A stretch of DNA of 64,000 bases from Paenibacillus xerothermodurans (GTDB lineage Bacteria > Bacillota > Bacilli > Paenibacillales > NBRC-103111). The stretch lies in contig NZ_NHRJ02000002.1 of assembly GCF_002220865.2 (NCBI RefSeq), positions 687,401-751,400 of the forward strand. The letters are read 5' to 3'. Positions 51,137 through 59,483 of the stretch are shown here, one piece after another; positions within the stretch are counted from its first letter, which is position 1; each line of letters starts with the position of its first letter. Below the pieces are notes generated by a model that saw only the letters and a list, made by a program, of their open reading frames with translations, was not told where the DNA came from and did no database searches. Position numbers and translations under genes: made by a program.

Positions 51137-53707
51137 CTATTGCACGGCAAATCGAATATTGTATCTGACCGATTTGGTTGGATCTTTCTTGTCTGTGATG
51201 TTGAGTATCGTGGTGCCATGGATGCTCGACGCCTGCAACAGCTCAGCGTGGTGCCTCATGTCGTGGGGCCGGATGACTGGTACTGTCGTGGTGCCCGGCG
51301 GTAGTGCCACGACGTAATCATATACGCCGGGTTTAAACTCCTGCTTGCCCAATCCTTCAAGCTTGATCCCTTTCAGCTCTGGAAGATCCGCTGGAAGAAC
51401 AGGGGTGTTCAATCGGCCTCCGCCTACCGGACTTCGGGCAATGTTTCGCACTGCCTCAGCGCCCAGCCGATCCTGCAACTGCGTGAGATACAGGCTTCTC
51501 GGACTCACATGTGTGCCTTGGTGTTCCCAATAGCCATCACTGCGGGGACGACGGTCGTTCGAATTCGGCAAATAGGGCTTGTCTTTGCTGCCAACGTGGC
51601 CAATTGCATAGTTTTGCGCCGTGGGAGGCTGCTGTGCGATCAGTCCGCCCTCCGTGTTCCATGTGACGTAGTTGGCGCCGGACCAACCATGTCCGCTGCC
51701 AAGCTGTCCTCTGTCCTGGATGGCTATATCTGCTTTCACGTTGTCATATAAGCCGCCGACCGACCAACGGTGGTGCGGCTCGCTTGACGCGTATTCCTCC
51801 ACGGAATCGCTGTCCAGGAACACATTGGGGCCCTGCACCCGACTGTCGACCACAAACGCATGTCTAGCCGTTTCAGCGTGATTCCGCTGCATAAGCGTCA
51901 GTTCCCCGCTGATTTTATAAGGGTACCTTGTTCCGCCTGTGATTACACTTACCATATCCAAGGAATTGGTATCTTGCACTGTTACCCATTTGGCGCCGCG
52001 GCTGACGTGTGCAAGAGCGTGATTCAAGTGCAGTCCGGTGACTTCGCGCATCCATGCATTTTTTACATGGCTGAAGATCGCAAAGCTAACAGCGTGATTT
52101 TCATCTGAAAAATAGGTTTTTCCATTGTGTTCTGCGGTCACCGAAGGATCGAACGCGGAATCGACACGCAGGTTTTCAACCCCTGCCTGTTCCAGACGGT
52201 CCGGGTCTTCATATTTGATGACCTCACCGCCGCCCCATCGGCGTTCAATAGAATTCGGCAGCGGGGCATCAATAGTAATGCGGTCATCCTCAATATCTGT
52301 GATCACCCGGTCGAAATCAAGATGGAATGGTGTCCACTGTACAGTGCCCGATCTCTCGAATATGGTGTCCATCTTCACTTCGTGAATCCATCTGGAATTA
52401 CCGTGACGGCGGACCATGATTTTATCCCCGACCTTAAAACCGCTTGCATCGTCCACGTGGAACGACCGTGCGCCCGAAGGAACAAACAGATCGGAGACAG
52501 CTTCAGACGTCTCTGTAAGCAGCTGAACTGGCTTACCTGTGATTTGCAGAATGTCACGTTTGGTGGTACCCGTTGCGTACAAAATTGTGCCGTCTTCTGC
52601 TTGTCCTTCGCCCCGGAGAACAACTCCGCTCGCCCGTATGCGCAAGCTGCCTTCGATCTCGTAGGTGCCTTTCTTCAACAAAACCGCTCCGCGGAAGCCG
52701 TCCGCCGCCTGCGGCATCGACGAAACCTTATCTATCGCCGCCTGCACTCGTGCCGTGTCGTCCCCTTCTCCCGGTTCAACCACTATTCTCGCCTGCACGT
52801 CCGGGATCTCGACACCGCCGCCCATATAACCGGCGTTCGAGAAATCGATAATCCGATTCCCGCGGTAATCGGGCACGTGAATCATTTTCCCATCCGCCCC
52901 GACATAAGCAATCGCACTTTCATCCGGCCCTACATCCTGCTCGTTTTGTGCAGTGAAGAAGAGCGTGTCATACGCTTGTTTGCCCTCAGCGAATTCAAAT
53001 TTTAGCCGGATTTCGTATTGACCGTACTGCTCGACAATGCCTGGGAATACTAACTGCTGTTCTACGTCCGGCTCAAGAGGCTCCGCTGGCAGCTCCTTTA
53101 ACACTTTGCCGCTGGTCGACGAAACTAGCGACGCGGACACCTTGCCCGCTGTGTGAGGCACCAGCCCAACCGCCGGATATTGGCCCCCGAGCCGCACGAG
53201 TGCCGGTTTGCCGATTTCCTTGATGATATTCGGATGAATCATCTCCACATCCACGAGCAATATGCTCGGGTCGTACACATCTACCCACACGCTGGACTCT
53301 TTCGTGACGTTGTTCAGCGTCGCCCTGCCAGTGATTTTTGCGGCACCCGCTTGGATAGCGCTTACGATCCCGTCAGCATCAACGTTAGCGGTCTCCGTTT
53401 TAGCGCTGTGCCAAACGATCTGTGCCTTGGACATGTCTGCCGGCTCACCGCTCGACAGCTTGCCTCCCAACTGCAGTCGGAATTCATCGCCCGTCTTGAG
53501 TGTCACCGTATCATAGTTGCCCAGCGTCTGACCGTATGCATCTTGAATGTAGACGCTTTCAATAACTGCCGAGCCGACGGTGTCGCCCGCCGTATTCGGG
53601 CCTGCAGCAGGGGCGGCCAAGCTCATCGAGCCCGGCACCGTAAGGGCAACTAAAAGCGATGCCGTCAGCCAACGTTGAACCGTGCTTCTCATTCGAATCG
53701 GTAACAA
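51137..53707 (-). CDS. Secreted Ig-like and pectate-lyase-type beta-helix protein
   Basis: About 856 residues. A signal peptide is followed by a BIG2-like Ig domain (about 50-150, IVWHSAKTETANVDADGIVSAI) and a linker domain. A pectate-lyase superfamily beta-helix follows (about 270-760; landmarks DDTARVQAAIDKVSS, GTYEIEGSLRIRASGVVLRG, NHALAHVSRGAKWV, GHGWSGANYVTWNTEGG), with a short C-terminal beta-sandwich (ending SVRYNIRFAVQ). Catalysis is uncertain; it could be a lyase or a surface glycan hydrolase. The start is uncertain: TTG 53707 is best spaced from a GGTGGAG site, with ATG 53692 as the alternative. Confidence 0.75.
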   Translation of the reverse strand: MLPIRMRSTVQRWLTASLLVALTVPGSMSLAAPAAGPNTAGDTVGSAVIESVYIQDAYGQTLGNYDTVTLKTGDEFRLQLGGKLSSGEPADMSKAQIVWHSAKTETANVDADGIVSAIQAGAAKITGRATLNNVTKESSVWVDVYDPSILLVDVEMIHPNIIKEIGKPALVRLGGQYPAVGLVPHTAGKVSASLVSSTSGKVLKELPAEPLEPDVEQQLVFPGIVEQYGQYEIRLKFEFAEGKQAYDTLFFTAQNEQDVGPDESAIAYVGADGKMIHVPDYRGNRIIDFSNAGYMGGGVEIPDVQARIVVEPGEGDDTARVQAAIDKVSSMPQAADGFRGAVLLKKGTYEIEGSLRIRASGVVLRGEGQAEDGTILYATGTTKRDILQITGKPVQLLTETSEAVSDLFVPSGARSFHVDDASGFKVGDKIMVRRHGNSRWIHEVKMDTIFERSGTVQWTPFHLDFDRVITDIEDDRITIDAPLPNSIERRWGGGEVIKYEDPDRLEQAGVENLRVDSAFDPSVTAEHNGKTYFSDENHAVSFAIFSHVKNAWMREVTGLHLNHALAHVSRGAKWVTVQDTNSLDMVSVITGGTRYPYKISGELTLMQRNHAETARHAFVVDSRVQGPNVFLDSDSVEEYASSEPHHRWSVGGLYDNVKADIAIQDRGQLGSGHGWSGANYVTWNTEGGLIAQQPPTAQNYAIGHVGSKDKPYLPNSNDRRPRSDGYWEHQGTHVSPRSLYLTQLQDRLGAEAVRNIARSPVGGGRLNTPVLPADLPELKGIKLEGLGKQEFKPGVYDYVVALPPGTTTVPVIRPHDMRHHAELLQASSIHGTTILNITDKKDPTKSVRYNIRFAVQ

Positions 53708-53914
53708 ACCATCTCCACCTTTCAATTTATATGGTAGCGGTTAGTTCTGCTCCCAACTTATATGCTAGTCCAAACCTGTGCAACATACAATGAGCTAATT
53801 TTGTAGAAACTTGGCTGATTTCATTCAAATCCCGACAAATCCTGCTAGCAGCATGCTTCATTTTATCGGCAAAATGCAAAAAAGCACACGAAATGCGCCT
53901 ATTTTCTTACATAA
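53708..53914. other. Upstream region of the beta-helix gene
   Basis: AT-rich, with no gene recognised; likely promoter region. Confidence 0.35.
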
Positions 53915-53945
53915 GTGCAAAGAGGTGCTGCAGCACCTCCGCTCT
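53915..53945 (-). terminator. Perfect palindrome after the 60-residue gene
   Basis: The 18-base perfect palindrome GAGGTGCTGCAGCACCTC at 53922-53939 is followed by CTTTG on the minus strand. Probable terminator, though the T run is weak. Confidence 0.55.
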
Positions 53946-53955
53946 ATTGTTTCAA

Positions 53956-54138
53956 TTACGGCGTTGCATCGCCATTGGGGCTAAGCGGCTCTTGGGCGCG
54001 TACATGATTGCGTGCGTTTGCCCAAGTCGCCTCGTCTGTAGAACCGCCAACTTCCAGCGCATCGCCGGCGCCATTATTGCCATCATTGTACGGGTGATCT
54101 TCAGTACCAGGGTTAACTTTTTCAATTTTGGTCGGCAT
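53956..54138 (-). CDS. Hypothetical small polar protein, about 60 residues
   Basis: Gly/Asp/Asn-rich, no membrane span (MPTKIEKVNPGTEDH, then DGNNGAGDALEVGG). An ideal GGAGG site sits seven bases before ATG 54138. The family is not recognised. Confidence 0.65.
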   Translation of the reverse strand: MPTKIEKVNPGTEDHPYNDGNNGAGDALEVGGSTDEATWANARNHVRAQEPLSPNGDATP

Positions 54139-54141
54139 CAT

Positions 54142-54412
54142 CTCACCTCCGTTCAGGCAATAGTTTATGTAAATGAGAACTTATATACTCATTTGGGATG
54201 ATGCACACAAAAGAAGGGCGGCCATCCATTTTCACGTCGTTGGTGAATGTACCGCGGCGTAACCTCCGCTGGGATCGCACTGGATCGCAACTATGCGGCC
54301 TACCGCGGGGATCGTCACGCCGGCGCCTGCCGAGGCACGGGCGATGGATCCCATACGTGTGCAGCCCAGGTCATAAGGGGCATGATCACCGGCAGTCACT
54401 CTAGAGCCGGGA
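54142..54412. other. Intergenic stretch, no gene recognised
   Basis: Mixed, GC-richer composition; open frames without ribosome sites. No T-tailed hairpin found for the SDR operon that ends at 54413. Confidence 0.35.
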
Positions 54413-55198
54413 TTATATCGCTTTTACCATACCGCCGTCTACGAGCAGGGAGCTGCCCGTAATATAAGTGCTGGCTGCAGACACAAGGAAGGTCACAACC
54501 TTGGCGAATTCCTCCGGCGTGCCATACCGTCCGAGCGGAATCGTCCGCTTGGACTGCGCCTCTATTTCTTCGCGCGTCTGACCCGTTCGCTGGGCCTTCA
54601 GCTCATCCAGATAGGCGGTGCGGTCGGTCGCGATGCGCCCGGGCGCCACGGTGTTGACGAGCACGTTGTAGGGTGCTAATTCCTCCGCCAACGTCTTGGT
54701 CATGCCAACAATGCCAAGCCGGAATGTATTGGAGAGAATGAGACCGGGTATCGGCGTTTTGATCGAGGATGATGCGATATTGATCACACGGCCTGCATTC
54801 TGCTTCAGGTCAGGCAGCGCTTCACGGATCAGTCTAATATAGCTGAGCAGATTAAGCTCGAACGCTTGCTGCCACTGTTCGTCGGAAAACTGCTCGAAGC
54901 TGCCGCCCGGAGGACCGCCTGCGTTGTTCACGAGGATGTCGATGGCTCCAAGCTGTTCGCGGGTTGCCTTCACCAACTGTCTGATATCTTCCGCTTTTGT
55001 GATATCCGCGGCGTAGTACGCAACTCTGCCGCCGCCTAGAGCGGCCAACTCTTGATACGCGCTATGCAGCTTATCCTCGCTGCGGCTGGTCAACATGACA
55101 TGCGCGCCTTCCCGTACCAGCTGCGCGGCAACCGCTTTGCCCAGACCTTGGCTGGAGGCAACGACCAATGCCGTTTTACCCTGCAGGTTTAAATCCAC
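54413..55198 (-). CDS. SDR-family protein with altered catalytic residues
   Basis: 261 residues with a classical SDR frame: VVASSQGLGKAVA (cofactor motif with Ser-Ser in place of the first Gly pair), VNNAGGPPGG, VINIASSS, and the YITGSSLLVDGG end. The active-site segment reads LILSNTFRLGIVGMTKTLA where other SDRs have Tyr-x-x-x-Lys: by alignment Tyr becomes Ser and Lys becomes Arg. This subgroup exists, but its activity is unclear, so it may be an unusual dehydrogenase or non-catalytic. It lies 12 bases after an FAH-family hydrolase, in the same operon. Confidence 0.85.
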   Translation of the reverse strand: MDLNLQGKTALVVASSQGLGKAVAAQLVREGAHVMLTSRSEDKLHSAYQELAALGGGRVAYYAADITKAEDIRQLVKATREQLGAIDILVNNAGGPPGGSFEQFSDEQWQQAFELNLLSYIRLIREALPDLKQNAGRVINIASSSIKTPIPGLILSNTFRLGIVGMTKTLAEELAPYNVLVNTVAPGRIATDRTAYLDELKAQRTGQTREEIEAQSKRTIPLGRYGTPEEFAKVVTFLVSAASTYITGSSLLVDGGMVKAI

Positions 55199-55210
55199 GT
55201 CACGACCTCC

Positions 55211-56089
55211 TTAAGTAGCCTTTAAGTCTTTGACCGGGTTGACTAATTTCTCGAATCCGTCGATATGGCATTCCACCACATCGCCGTCCCTTATAACGAC
55301 AGCGCCAGGCGTTCCGGTCGATATAATGTCGCCGGGCAGGAGCGTCATGACCTTCGAGTGAAACGATACGAGATACCATGGACGGAACGTCATGTTCGAC
55401 ACTACGTTTTTCCGGTGAATGCCGCCATTGATCACAGTGGACACGTTCAGATCCAGCACCTCATCCACTTCGTCCGGCGTGACCAGCTGCGGGCCGAAGC
55501 TGAAAAAGGTGTCAAAGCTTTTAGAGCGGGTAAGATATCTCGGGTTAACAGCCAAAATATCTTCCGCCGTCATATCGATAATGGTCGTGAAGCCTGCGAT
55601 AACGCTCTCTGCATCTTCCTCAGATACATCTTTGCATTCTTTCCCGATAATAATCCCCAATTCGGATTCCGCTGTCGTCCGGTCGGATTGGCGAGGAATC
55701 TGTATCGTATCGCCAGGTCCTATGATCGTAGTGTCCGGCTTCATAAAGCTCGCAGGCTCCGTGTTAGGCGCCTTTTCATGGAGATCAGCGGCATGCTCCA
55801 CATAATTGAGGCCTATGCCCCAAATTTTTCTTGGATGACGATACAGAGGAGCGTACTCCACACGCTCAAACGGAATCACTGCATCGTTCAACGAGTTAAT
55901 TTCCTCTGCGCCGCCGTTTTGATACCAAAATTTCATTTCGTCCAGCTGCCCTGTCTTAATCATATCGAACAGCTCTGTACACCAATTTTTCGCGAGCCGG
56001 TTGTTTATCGCTTCCACCAAAATAACTCCACTGTGCCCAACTACAGCGGCAGCTTCAACACCATTTGTTTTTATCGACGCAAGACGCAT
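55211..56089 (-). CDS. Fumarylacetoacetate hydrolase (FAH)-family protein
   Basis: 292 residues. The C-terminal FAH fold carries GIGLNYVEHAADL, SELGIIIGKECKDVSEEDA, FDTFFSFGPQLVTPDE and STGTPGAVV. Family members cleave or hydrate diketo acids or decarboxylate; in nonphosphorylative sugar-acid pathways the member splits a 2,4-diketo-3-deoxy acid into pyruvate and a hydroxy acid. Its partnership with SDR and 2-hydroxyacid dehydrogenase genes fits such a role, by inference. ATG start 60 bases after the upstream gene; AGGGAGG site. Confidence 0.88.
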   Translation of the reverse strand: MRLASIKTNGVEAAAVVGHSGVILVEAINNRLAKNWCTELFDMIKTGQLDEMKFWYQNGGAEEINSLNDAVIPFERVEYAPLYRHPRKIWGIGLNYVEHAADLHEKAPNTEPASFMKPDTTIIGPGDTIQIPRQSDRTTAESELGIIIGKECKDVSEEDAESVIAGFTTIIDMTAEDILAVNPRYLTRSKSFDTFFSFGPQLVTPDEVDEVLDLNVSTVINGGIHRKNVVSNMTFRPWYLVSFHSKVMTLLPGDIISTGTPGAVVIRDGDVVECHIDGFEKLVNPVKDLKAT

Positions 56090-56149
56090 AAACGCAACCT
56101 CCCTGGATCAAATATGTACCGTACTGCTTCATACTCGCATCCGGTAATT

Positions 56150-57142
56150 TTATTGGACAGAGTTCCTTGCCGTGCGCACTCCGTTGACCACGAACTGGGG
56201 CGCTAGCCCTTGATCAACGCGCACCATATTCTGAAATGCCAGCGTCAGCACTTTATTTAACGTATCGCGTGTGCCTGCTCCGATATGAGGACTCGCAATT
56301 ACGTTGTCTAGAGTTAATAGAGGATTCGCCGGGTCGGTCGGCTCAGACTCCCACGCGTCTATACCGGCTCCTGCGATAACCCCAGCTTGCAGCGCTTGAT
56401 AGAGCTCGGCCTCCTTCACGATCCCGCCGCGGGCCATGTTGAGCAATATCGCGGTCGGCTTCATCATCTGAAGCTCCCTGGTGCCGATCAACCCCCGAGT
56501 TTCGGGCAGTAGTGGAATGTGCAGGCTCAAGATGTCCGATCTCCGCAAAACTTCCTCCATGGAGCAATAGGCTGCGCCCAGCTCCGCTTCGACATGTTCG
56601 GGGGCTCTGTATTTATCATAATAAATAAGCTCGGTGCCAAATGCCCTGGAGCGCTTCGCCGTTTCCCGCCCGATATTCCCAAAGCCGATAAAGCCGTGTG
56701 TCTTGCCTTCCATTTCGTAAGAGGACGGCCGCAATTCCCACATTAGCCAGCGCCCGTTCTTGGTCGCCTCGTTCACCTGAACAATTTTTCGGTATAATGC
56801 AAGCGCTAACAAAATTGTCAGCTCCGCAACGCCTGTGGCATTTCCCCCAGGAGTATTGCTAACCGGCAAGCCGTATTTCCCCGCCGCTTCAAGATCGATA
56901 TTGTCGACGCCGATCCCTGTCTTCTGGATGTAACGTGCCTTCTCAGCTTTAGCGCAAATGGCTTCGTCCATTTTGGTGGTGGCGACCAACAAATAATCAG
57001 CCAGCGCCAGCTTGGCCTCCCGTTCCCCAGCATCCATCTCCTGCCAATACCACAATTCAAAGCCCGGCGGCGTGTGCTCTTGCAGCAGCTGCTTGAACTC
57101 TTCGAACACCTTGTCAAAATAAATGACCTTCTTACTCGACAT
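56150..57142 (-). CDS. D-isomer 2-hydroxyacid dehydrogenase
   Basis: 330 residues. The central Rossmann domain is TVMKGRWLM-like in layout with GFIGFGNIGRETAKR; the catalytic Arg is in LNMARGGIV, Glu in DAWESEP and His in ASPHIGAGT. It interconverts 2-keto and D-2-hydroxy acids with NAD(P)H, e.g. glyoxylate/hydroxypyruvate or pyruvate. ATG 57142 has AAGGGGGG upstream; the frame opens at 57181. It is the first gene of the operon and its promoter holds the TGGTCAGACCA palindrome. Confidence 0.9.
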   Translation of the reverse strand: MSSKKVIYFDKVFEEFKQLLQEHTPPGFELWYWQEMDAGEREAKLALADYLLVATTKMDEAICAKAEKARYIQKTGIGVDNIDLEAAGKYGLPVSNTPGGNATGVAELTILLALALYRKIVQVNEATKNGRWLMWELRPSSYEMEGKTHGFIGFGNIGRETAKRSRAFGTELIYYDKYRAPEHVEAELGAAYCSMEEVLRRSDILSLHIPLLPETRGLIGTRELQMMKPTAILLNMARGGIVKEAELYQALQAGVIAGAGIDAWESEPTDPANPLLTLDNVIASPHIGAGTRDTLNKVLTLAFQNMVRVDQGLAPQFVVNGVRTARNSVQ

Positions 57143-57194
57143 GTGACATCCCCCCTTACGTGTGTGGCCCGTGCAAACCATCCATGTTTTATGA

Positions 57195-57205
57195 TGGTCA
57201 GACCA
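57195..57205. promoter_or_regulatory. GntR/FadR-type operator palindrome (second copy)
   Basis: TGGTCAGACCA, the same palindrome as at 26,296 apart from the central base, lies about 55 bases upstream of the 2-hydroxyacid dehydrogenase start. It suggests shared control with the uxaA/tct locus. Confidence 0.75.
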
Positions 57206-57268
57206 CGGCGAATTTGGGTTCCCGCTTCCCTGCCATTAAATATATTCGGTTAGGCGGAAATGATGACA

Positions 57269-57290
57269 AATAAGGCTGCCAGAGGCAGCC
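57269..57290 (-). terminator. Terminator-like hairpin
   Basis: AAGGCTGCC pairs with GGCAGCCTT around a 4-base loop and is followed by ATTTG on the minus strand, after the nitrilase operon. A second hairpin (TGCCACATGTGT/ACACATGCGGCA) lies at 57432-57457. Confidence 0.55.
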
Positions 57291-57479
57291 TTCACAGTGC
57301 CGAGAAACCCCGTCTTTTTTAAAATTACAGCACAACATAATCAAGAGATCTGTTTATACATTTGTTCATAAGCTGCACATGATGTTGGAAGCTCAACACA
57401 ACACGGAGGGGAAGCCCAGTGTAGAGCCAATGCCACATGTGTCCACACATGCGGCACGGAGTGGATTCATAAGCGGGTA

Positions 57480-58361
57480 CTACCGGGACAAACTCTGAAA
57501 GGGTTCATATTTATTATACACATCTCTTCTACGCGTGCGGTCTTCGAACGTGGTTGCAGCACCGTTTCTGCGGTTCGCATACAATTCGTCGATATCAACA
57601 GATCCGCTTAAAACCATGTTTTTATTCGTTTCAGCCTCGCCTACCACGCCGTTAGGCGACCAAGCCGTGTCACAAGGAGAGAGAATGGAGGCCCGGCCAT
57701 AACCATTCGGCAATGGCTCTCCAGGTGTGCCTACTGTTGGACAGTGGACAAAGTATACCTGGTTTTCAATCGCGCGTGCCTGAGCGCAGTGTCTGACTCT
57801 CCAGAAACCGTACTCCGTAAAAGTATAAGAAGGACAGAAAATGATTTCAGCACCATTCACGCTTAGTATGCGGGAAATTTCCGGAATTTCTGATTCATAG
57901 CACACGGCTAGCCCAATCTTAGCCGGCCCGATATCGAATACGGCCAGGTCGTCCCCCTCCGATGTTTGCCACTTGGCCTCCGCCGGAAAAATATGCGTTT
58001 TCTTGTGCTCAATGTACGTGCCGTCTGGTTTAAAAATATAAGCAATATTGTAATACTTGTCCCCACGTCGTTCGAGGTGGGAACCAGCGATGATGATTTG
58101 TTTTCTGGTTGTGGCAATACCGGTGAATAACTCTCTGTACTGAGAGGTGTATGCATCAATTCGATATAAATCTTCCGCCTTCAGTTGATCTGAATCAGGC
58201 AAGCTCATCAATAGGCCGACGGTGAGTAGTTCAGGGAAAATAACGTAGTCCGAATCTTGGGGAACTTGATCCATCAGTTGGCTGACTTGTTCCTGGAATG
58301 CGGCGAAGTGATCTACTTTCTCAACACTGAATTGACAAGCGGATATTTTTACTGTTCTCAT
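57480..58361 (-). CDS. Carbon-nitrogen hydrolase (nitrilase superfamily)
   Basis: 293 residues. The catalytic triad is in place: Glu44 (IFPELLTVG), Lys121 (EHKKTHIFP) and Cys154 (LAVCYESEIPE). The family hydrolyses amides, carbamoyl-amides or nitriles in the cytoplasm. It directly follows (26 bases) a NodB-fold deacetylase gene. Together they could open and then hydrolyse a cyclic imide or ureide; this is inference. ATG start with GGAGG-type site. Confidence 0.9.
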   Translation of the reverse strand: MRTVKISACQFSVEKVDHFAAFQEQVSQLMDQVPQDSDYVIFPELLTVGLLMSLPDSDQLKAEDLYRIDAYTSQYRELFTGIATTRKQIIIAGSHLERRGDKYYNIAYIFKPDGTYIEHKKTHIFPAEAKWQTSEGDDLAVFDIGPAKIGLAVCYESEIPEISRILSVNGAEIIFCPSYTFTEYGFWRVRHCAQARAIENQVYFVHCPTVGTPGEPLPNGYGRASILSPCDTAWSPNGVVGEAETNKNMVLSGSVDIDELYANRRNGAATTFEDRTRRRDVYNKYEPFQSLSR

Positions 58362-58387
58362 GACGAGGTTCCTCCGATCTGTCTGAT

Positions 58388-59236
58388 TTAATTGTCCTCG
58401 TAAGCATCGTAAATTTCACTTAATGTGGCAAACCATGCTCCACGCTGCTCCATGTACTGAATCAATCTTTCCAGCAGTTGAATAGTGTGCGCGCGGCCGA
58501 TAGTTTGCGGATGCGTCGTGAGCACGTAGCAAGCTCCCTCTTCATTATTGCATGCGTAATCATAAATCGACGCCCAACGGTCAAATATATCATTTGTTGA
58601 TCTCTGGCCTTCTTGCCCACCGGTTAAGTACTCCATTTGAGGGAAGTCATCCAAATACCACGAGACCGGAATTTCTAAAACATTGTATTCCGTACCAAAC
58701 ACATTAGCCTTGTCGGCGTTCACTTCTACCGGTCGTGGCCAGTAAGGATGAAGGTCGTTGGCCATCAAGCTGCTGTCATATTTGAATCCATACTTCTGCA
58801 ATATATTGAATGTGTTCGGACTAAAATCCCAGTAAGGCGATCTATATCCACGGGGAGTCACTCCAATCTTGGCTAGGGATTCTAGGCCCATCTGCATTAC
58901 TCTTTCTTCCTGCTCGTAACTAAGTGGGGCCGGATTTTCATGCACATAGCCGTGGTGAGCAACTTCGTGCCCTCGTGCCACCACTTCTTTGCACACATCG
59001 GTAAAAGTATCTACCGTATGACCAGGAATGGCCCAAGTTGTCTTAATCCCATATTTCTCGAACAATTTGAGCAGCCGCGGCGCTCCCACTTCAGCCCCGA
59101 ATTCGCCCCGTGCCATGTAGGCTGGCGACGTCTGGTTAAAAGAACCAATCCAAATAGATTGCGCATCGAAATCACACCCGATATTAACTGCCACTTTTTT
59201 ACCTTTAGGGAGTTTTACTTTTCCGCTTTTTTGCAT
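58388..59236 (-). CDS. Polysaccharide deacetylase-fold protein (PuuE/HpPgdA-like)
   Basis: 282 residues of the NodB fold but cytoplasmic in appearance. Metal site: Asp22 and Asp24 in GCDFDAQS, and His94/95 and His99 in AHHGYVHE. The opening with VAVNIGCDFD and GEFGAEVGAPRLLKLFEKY resembles the allantoinase PuuE and imidase-like members, not secreted chitin deacetylases. Likely hydrolyses a cyclic amide or imide. AGGAGG site; first gene of the operon, with a candidate cre site 30 bases upstream. Confidence 0.85.
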   Translation of the reverse strand: MQKSGKVKLPKGKKVAVNIGCDFDAQSIWIGSFNQTSPAYMARGEFGAEVGAPRLLKLFEKYGIKTTWAIPGHTVDTFTDVCKEVVARGHEVAHHGYVHENPAPLSYEQEERVMQMGLESLAKIGVTPRGYRSPYWDFSPNTFNILQKYGFKYDSSLMANDLHPYWPRPVEVNADKANVFGTEYNVLEIPVSWYLDDFPQMEYLTGGQEGQRSTNDIFDRWASIYDYACNNEEGACYVLTTHPQTIGRAHTIQLLERLIQYMEQRGAWFATLSEIYDAYEDN

Positions 59237-59483
59237 GGTCCTGCCTCCTGATCGTGTAATTGTTTGATAACGCTTTCAGTATAGTTCAAAGTTGTTCAAA
59301 TAAAAATTCCGAATATTTAATCAAGGTGCATTATTTTAAACTAGTCCGATTACGTTTTGTAACAAACATTGCACTTTGTGATAGAATGATTTTTAATCAA
59401 CTTAGTCGAAATAAGTCAATCGGGCTGAACCTGGACCAGGCAAAACCCGGGATCGCGGGAGTCCACTTGGCGGAGGTGAAAAT
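59237..59483. other. Divergent promoter region of the imidase and kinase operons
   Basis: AT-rich 247 bases with the cre-like site (59265) and the GGAGGTGAA ribosome site of the kinase. No gene seen. Confidence 0.5.
59265..59278. promoter_or_regulatory. Candidate CcpA cre site upstream of the deacetylase
   Basis: TGATAACGCTTTCA matches TGNAANCGNTNNCA except the fourth base, about 30-40 bases before the deacetylase ATG. Confidence 0.45.

Noticed and set aside
52127..53005. 292-codon antisense frame under the beta-helix gene
   Set aside because: Shadow of the real gene, with no start signal or domain.
55265..56206. 313-codon antisense frame under the FAH gene
   Set aside because: It covers a well-conserved FAH reading and has unnatural composition.
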